A stretch of 64,000 bases of DNA from Trichoplax sp. H2. Its lineage: Eukaryota; Placozoa; Uniplacotomia; Trichoplacea. The translations under genes and the position numbers were made by a program. The stretch's first letter is position 1; every line of letters starts with the position of its first letter. The notes below the pieces were generated by a model, which was not told the origin of the DNA, searched no databases, and saw nothing but the letters and a program-made list of their open reading frames with translations. The stretch covers positions 124,001 to 188,000 of the forward strand of contig NOWV01000087.1 of the NCBI GenBank assembly GCA_003344405.1. The letters are read 5' to 3'. Below are positions 59,418 to 64,000 of the stretch, one piece after another.

Positions 59418-60378
59418 TCCAAAAGTAAGTTGAAAACACATCGATTAGTATGGTAAAATGGCTAGACGGGTAGTGATTACTGACTGATTAGTACTAACGA
59501 TGAACTTACTGTCAAGTTTTTGTAGCGTGTAAAGTATGCTGTAGCATCTATCTGCATAGCCTCTGAGATTTCATGTATACCATTTAATACTAGACTGTAT
59601 CAGGGACTTCTACGTCTAAATTCTTGTTTTAGAAGCTCCTAACTGGGTTTAGAACCTTGTCTATGGGCTGTACTATTTTATACAAATAGGCCTTTGCTAT
59701 GGGGCTTACAAGGTTATCAATAACCGTGGCATTGGTAGATCACGATATTTACATTACAGCAGATAATGATTCTTATTATTATGTCGTAGACTTTAAAGCC
59801 ATTTAAAAGTAAGTTAAAAACACACCGATTAATAAGGTAAAATAGCTAGATGCTTAGTAATTAATACCATCGATGATCATACTATCAAGTTTCTGTAGTG
59901 CCATGGTCTACATCGACATAAGACCATGGACAGAGCCTCTAACATTTCAGTTGTAGTATTTAATACATAATTTTGTTTAGAACCTTGCCTATGGACTGTA
60001 CTGTTTTGAACAAGTAAGTCTTTGTTATGGCACTAATAAAGTGGCCAATAGCCGCCGCATTGGTAGATCACCGTATTTGCAGTACAGTATAGCAGCTACT
60101 GATCCTTAAAAAGTGTTTTAGTTCTATCAATGATCTTACTGTCAAATTTCTGTACTGCATTAAGTGTGCTATGGTCTGCATATATACAGAGCTTTTAAGA
60201 TTTCAGTTATACTATTTAATACTAAACTATATTTAGAACTTTGTCTATGTACTGATTTATAAATAGGTCTTTGTTATGAGGCTAACAAGACCACCAATAA
60301 GCATAGTATTAGTAGATCACGATATTTACAGTACTGTAGTTAATGATGATCATTATTATTATTATGTCGCAGGCTTAC
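59418..60378. repeat. Three diverged tandem repeat units (about 380, 300 and 275 bp)
   Basis: Units start near 59418, 59801 and 60104. Shared landmarks in order are AAAAGTAAGTTGAAAACACA, TTACTGTCAAGTTTTTGTAG, the pair TTTCAGTT and ATTTAATACT, TAGAACCTTGTCTATGG, ATAGGTCTTTGTTATG, GTAGATCACGATATTTACA and ATTATTATTATGTCG. Units are clearly related but differ by many substitutions and indels, so this array is much older than the other duplications in the window. Confidence 0.85.
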
Positions 60379-60651
60379 AGCACAATGTTGGTACAGTGTC
60401 TAGTCGGTCTGGATAACTCTAGTCCATAGGTTACAAAGTCATCGCTTCATGTGAGTACTGTGTTTGAAACGAATAGTATGAGTATACTAGGTAGCAGGAT
60501 AGAGCTATCAATAAGATCAATTATACGGTGTATTTCCAATGAAACACGCTTTGACAAGAACAAATCGATTGAGATTATAAATTTATTTATTAATTGGTTG
60601 AACTTAAATTAATCTTTACAGCCTGATTACAGCTTGAATACATAAATTCTC

Positions 60652-63172
60652 ATGGCTTCGGTAATGGTCTCGGATTTTATGAACATTATTATCAACTGTG
60701 CTGAGAAAGCTGCCGTTCTAGCCCGGGTAGTGCGATCGGAAGCGATCATGCTGAAATTACTTATTGAAGAGAAGACGGATAAAAACTGCAAAAACGATCG
60801 TTTTGTACATGATTTTAAAACATTAGTGGACGTATTGATTCAAGAAATGGTAAAGCATGAAATTGCAGCAAAGGTAGTGTACTTATAATAGTAAAGATTA
60901 TGCTACGTTAAGAGTGTATGTGCAATTATATTTAATCTACGGTTTATTTTTATATTATGACAACTTCCTATGAACGAAAAACTTATTCATTACACCATCA
61001 GTCTATTTATTCACTGCACTAATGTATCGTGTTATGCTCGTACCTGTATTCTTCCTAGATAGGCAATAGACTTTACAATATATTATACTGCATAGTCACA
61101 ACGTACATTTCTGGTATAATTCAATATAAATACTTTCTAATCATGTTCATAAATAACTGCATCAGTATTCTTGTGCATTATTGTTCCTTCACAATACTTT
61201 GATCGGATACTCGGACGAGACATCATTAAGTAGACATGAGAGTCGATAGATGCTGTATGGCAGCGACTAGTTCTATTGCACTCGTAGCATTCGTGAAACT
61301 TTAAATCGGTTCAGAAATTGGATATGTACAATGGGCTGCTTTTCTTTAGAGCACCTAAAACGGAAAAGATCTTGCTGTAGAAATCTCAGTCAATCAGCCA
61401 TTTAAGAATATAGTAGAAGCTATCTGTCTACTTATGGTTATATCTGAATAGTACACTATACCTTCACGAAATGAACACAACTTAGCGAAAGACTTCTTAT
61501 TTTAAAATATATAAACTTTAATCAATGTTTTATTTTTATTGTTTTATCGATTCACGGTTCAAATCTTTTAATGTACCGTTAAAATAGTAAAATATTACAT
61601 CCCTTTAATGAGCGAAGGTAAGTGTATACTTTATATGGATGAGAAAGGTACAGCTTAAGTATTCATTCTCTACATTTATTTTTTTCTTAAACGGTAGTGT
61701 ATCAACTTTAATTGAAACTCATAATACGCTGGTAAACGTTTCTGGAGATAATAATTTAATCCTAAATGATGACTAATAAATAATGTAACAAATATCATAA
61801 TGAATATTAAACTCTATATTTTACGTTACCAAACTAATAGTTAGCATCTGCAGGCTATGTAAGTGGATGAAATGGTAGGCCTGAGCTGTAAATTGTACTT
61901 GTATTTATGAATAATTTTACAATATTCGACCATACACTAAATAAAGTGCTAATCGTACTAAAAGAATATCTGAAATCTATAAAGATATAGTTGAAAGTTA
62001 CCCAATCAGCTTGCTTAATTCCTAAATCTCTACCAGGTTGGTTAGTTGCAGAAAAGTTGTGATCGAAAATATCTTTCTGCTTCCTTAATAGTTTCCCTAT
62101 CTGACTGGTTTTGTACATGGAGAGGAAGATAATACATTTACAAATGCTATTGGTGAATCCGTCATAATTGAAATTGAATCTACCGCTCAGGAAACAGCGA
62201 ACGTATTACGTAGAGTATTAAATAACAACGAAAAGGCAAGTCAACTGTTGGCTGAAATCATACATGGTGATATCCAGTGTCAGAATAATGAACATATTTT
62301 CAATAAAGACGACACTATCAATATTGATAATTTCGGAATTTGGATTGATCCATTGGGTACAGTAGATAACTGCTAATTGAAGCTTAATTCTTTCATACAA
62401 TATGATATATTTTGTTTTCCTTTTTGTACGTATCATTAAGAATTAACCTTATACATATAATACCATACATTATCCAATATCGAAACTTTTAAATGAGACT
62501 AAGATTTAATCTTCTGTATTAATATCATTATAAATAGATGGTACAAATGAATATATTAGCCAAAATGTTGTTGAAGCCCAGAATGGTATTTATTCAAAAG
62601 GCTTACAGTGTGTTACTGTCCTGATCGGAATTTATCATCGAACAAGTGGATCACCAATTGCAGGTGTTATCAATCAGCCTTTCCATCAAGTTTTACCTAA
62701 TGGACAATGGCAAGGCAGATCGATTTGGGCTCTGTGCTACAACGGCATGAATTTCAATTCAAATTTACACTTAAAAACGGAAAAAGATGTTCCAAAAGAA
62801 CATAATATTAAGAAGTATACGGTTCTATTAAGTGGAAGTGAATCTAAAACTGTATTACAGCAATTAAATCGTGACGACATAAGTATCCGTAGGGCCAGCG
62901 GTGCAGGCTATAAATTACTTTGCGTAATTGATGATCTTGCTGATGCTTATGTTTTATCTAAAGGTTCTACATATAAATGGGATACATGTGCACCTCATGC
63001 TATTTTACTTTCAATGAAAGGTTCTATAATTAACATGGAGAACGCAGATGAATCTACTCAAATTGTCTATAATCAAATGGATCCATCAAGCGCGAAATGG
63101 AACAACAGCAAGGGAATAATTGCTTTTAAAAAACTTCAGATATTGGAATATTTGAAATCTATCTTATCTTGA
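60652..63172 (+). CDS. INPP1: Inositol polyphosphate 1-phosphatase
   Basis: Mg-dependent, lithium-sensitive phosphatase that removes the 1-phosphate from Ins(1,4)P2 and Ins(1,3,4)P3 in inositol recycling. Three exons, 60652-60873, 62092-62356 and 62538-63172, give 373 residues (human 399). The start MASVMVSDFMNIIINCAEKA aligns with the human N-terminus; LLIEEKTDKN and VHDFKTLVDVLIQEMVKHE follow. Metal-site residues are HGEED (Glu85, Glu86), the family motif WIDPLDGT (158-165) formed across the exon 2/3 junction, and KWDTCAPHAIL (Asp311). SGAGYKLLCVIDDLADAYV matches the substrate region, and the C-terminus keeps WNNSKGIIAFKKLQ. All catalytic carboxylates are present, so an active enzyme is expected. 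Lithium inhibition is a family property, not seen here. Intron 1 is 1.2 kb. Confidence 0.96.
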
Positions 63173-64000
63173 ATCAATATGGAAAGTCCGAATAATTTAA
63201 CTGAAATTCTCGCAACATCTGAGTGAAATGCGAAATACTAATCTCTATTATTTAGTTGTCTACTCATGCTGTTATGTTAAGTAAATTTGTAATAATATTT
63301 AATTGGTTATTAAACTCAAGATTGGATCTGCAAAACTTTAAACAGTTCAACTGTTGCATGGCCATAAATTTTTACAGTATCTCTCAAAATATATCACAAC
63401 GCATTTGTATATAGTATTTAGTTAAGAAATCATACTTTAGTGCAGCTATTGCACTTACGGATAAATATAATTTCATGATGTATTGGATGAGGATATCGTT
63501 ATTTGTATGTTTCAGGATTGAAAGATAGACTCTTCCTATTGAAAATCTATTTTATAATCATGATAATAATTAATATTACTACCATTAAATCTCAGATTAT
63601 AGAATAAAGATCTTAGTAACAGTACAATATTATTTGTCAAACGAAATATTAAATTGTTAGGTTAGGTGGATATCAATAAATTATCTAAGCTTTGGTATGC
63701 GAGTTTACGAAACGTCTTTAGAAGATTGATATACGCATTGGATAGCAAAGTTTGGTTAAAATTGTAGATAATATTCGATCTCCATGATATTTACCTGAAT
63801 ATATTCATATGTTCGGAAGGCTATTAGCGAACGTGGTGTGATAGTGAATCGTACAGAGCTGTACCTTTTCCTTCTTTATCGTTTTAGCTTTCGTTTTAAC
63901 AAAAATATGTTTATAAAAAATATCATTTTAAAAATTAAGGAGTTCAGTAATAATGACGATAGAGCAAATAAATCTCCGCTGGATACATTCGATGCAAAAG
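63173..64000 (+). other. Intergenic, possible exon at the right edge
   Basis: After INPP1 nothing is clear until the last 60 bases. There one frame beginning at 63940 reads EFSNNDDRANKSPLDTFDAK after an AATTAAG acceptor-like site, and another opens at an ATG at about 63954 (MTIEQINLRWIHSMQK). Either could be the start of the next gene's exon, but the window ends too soon to decide. Confidence 0.25.

Noticed and set aside
1-64000. tRNA, rRNA, CRISPR or bacterial operon features
   Set aside because: No cloverleaf with a GTTCRA-type B box, no rRNA-like block and no spaced direct-repeat array was seen; the DNA is clearly eukaryotic.

Overview
This is AT-rich, intron-dense animal DNA: 11 recognisable protein-coding genes plus several fragments, in a 64 kb scaffold piece with one 20-base N gap (37416-37435). 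Introns are short (mostly 50-400 bp) with GT-AG ends. The gene set (SPC25, dynamitin with 19 exons, Tousled-like kinase with 27 exons, SWEET, mannose-6-phosphate-receptor-like proteins, INPP1, intronless class A GPCRs, a CRD-less Frizzled-like 7TM protein) points to an early-branching metazoan. Base composition and gene style fit a placozoan such as Trichoplax, but that is an inference; no species marker was read.

Layout. 1-2331 (+): C-terminal half of a large helical protein, possibly TEX10/Ipi1-like. 2927-4213 (-): SWEET sugar transporter, tail-to-tail with it, first exon not found. 4.2-8.0 kb: no confident gene; a 213-bp tandem duplication. 8047-10678 (+): SPC25. 11239-15560 (-): DCTN2, tail-to-tail with SPC25. 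15.56-16.88 kb: gap between head-to-head DCTN2 and M6PR-like gene A, filled with GTAC-rich palindromic repeats and two pairs of inverted GC-rich modules. 16879-20683 and 23175-26503 (+): tandem pair of mannose-6-phosphate-receptor-like genes with identical 7-exon structure. 27114-32497 (-): Tousled-like kinase, reconstructed from start to stop. 32.5-37.4 kb: repeats, an orphan coding-like exon, then a duplicated contig end. 37.1-38.1 kb: the same locus twice, once with and once without a 307-bp insertion that has solo-LTR hallmarks. 38033-39049 and 41961-42953 (-): two intronless rhodopsin-class GPCRs. 43-48.8 kb: mostly empty, with decayed ankyrin-like fragments. 48863-55401 (+): Frizzled/Smoothened-like 7TM gene without cysteine-rich domain. 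57689-58736 (-): unidentified 200-aa protein. 59.4-60.4 kb: diverged tandem repeats. 60652-63172 (+): inositol polyphosphate 1-phosphatase.

The genes do not form a pathway. They are housekeeping genes (kinetochore, dynactin, chromatin kinase, inositol metabolism, lysosomal sorting, sugar transport) interleaved with receptor genes. For most multi-exon genes the reading frame was followed by hand across every proposed splice junction, and the exon lengths sum to an intact frame. No previously undescribed molecular system was identified. The most informative unusual features are the two-allele insertion at the assembly gap, the GTAC/inverted-module arrays, and the receptor pair ending exactly in Yxx-hydrophobic sorting motifs.
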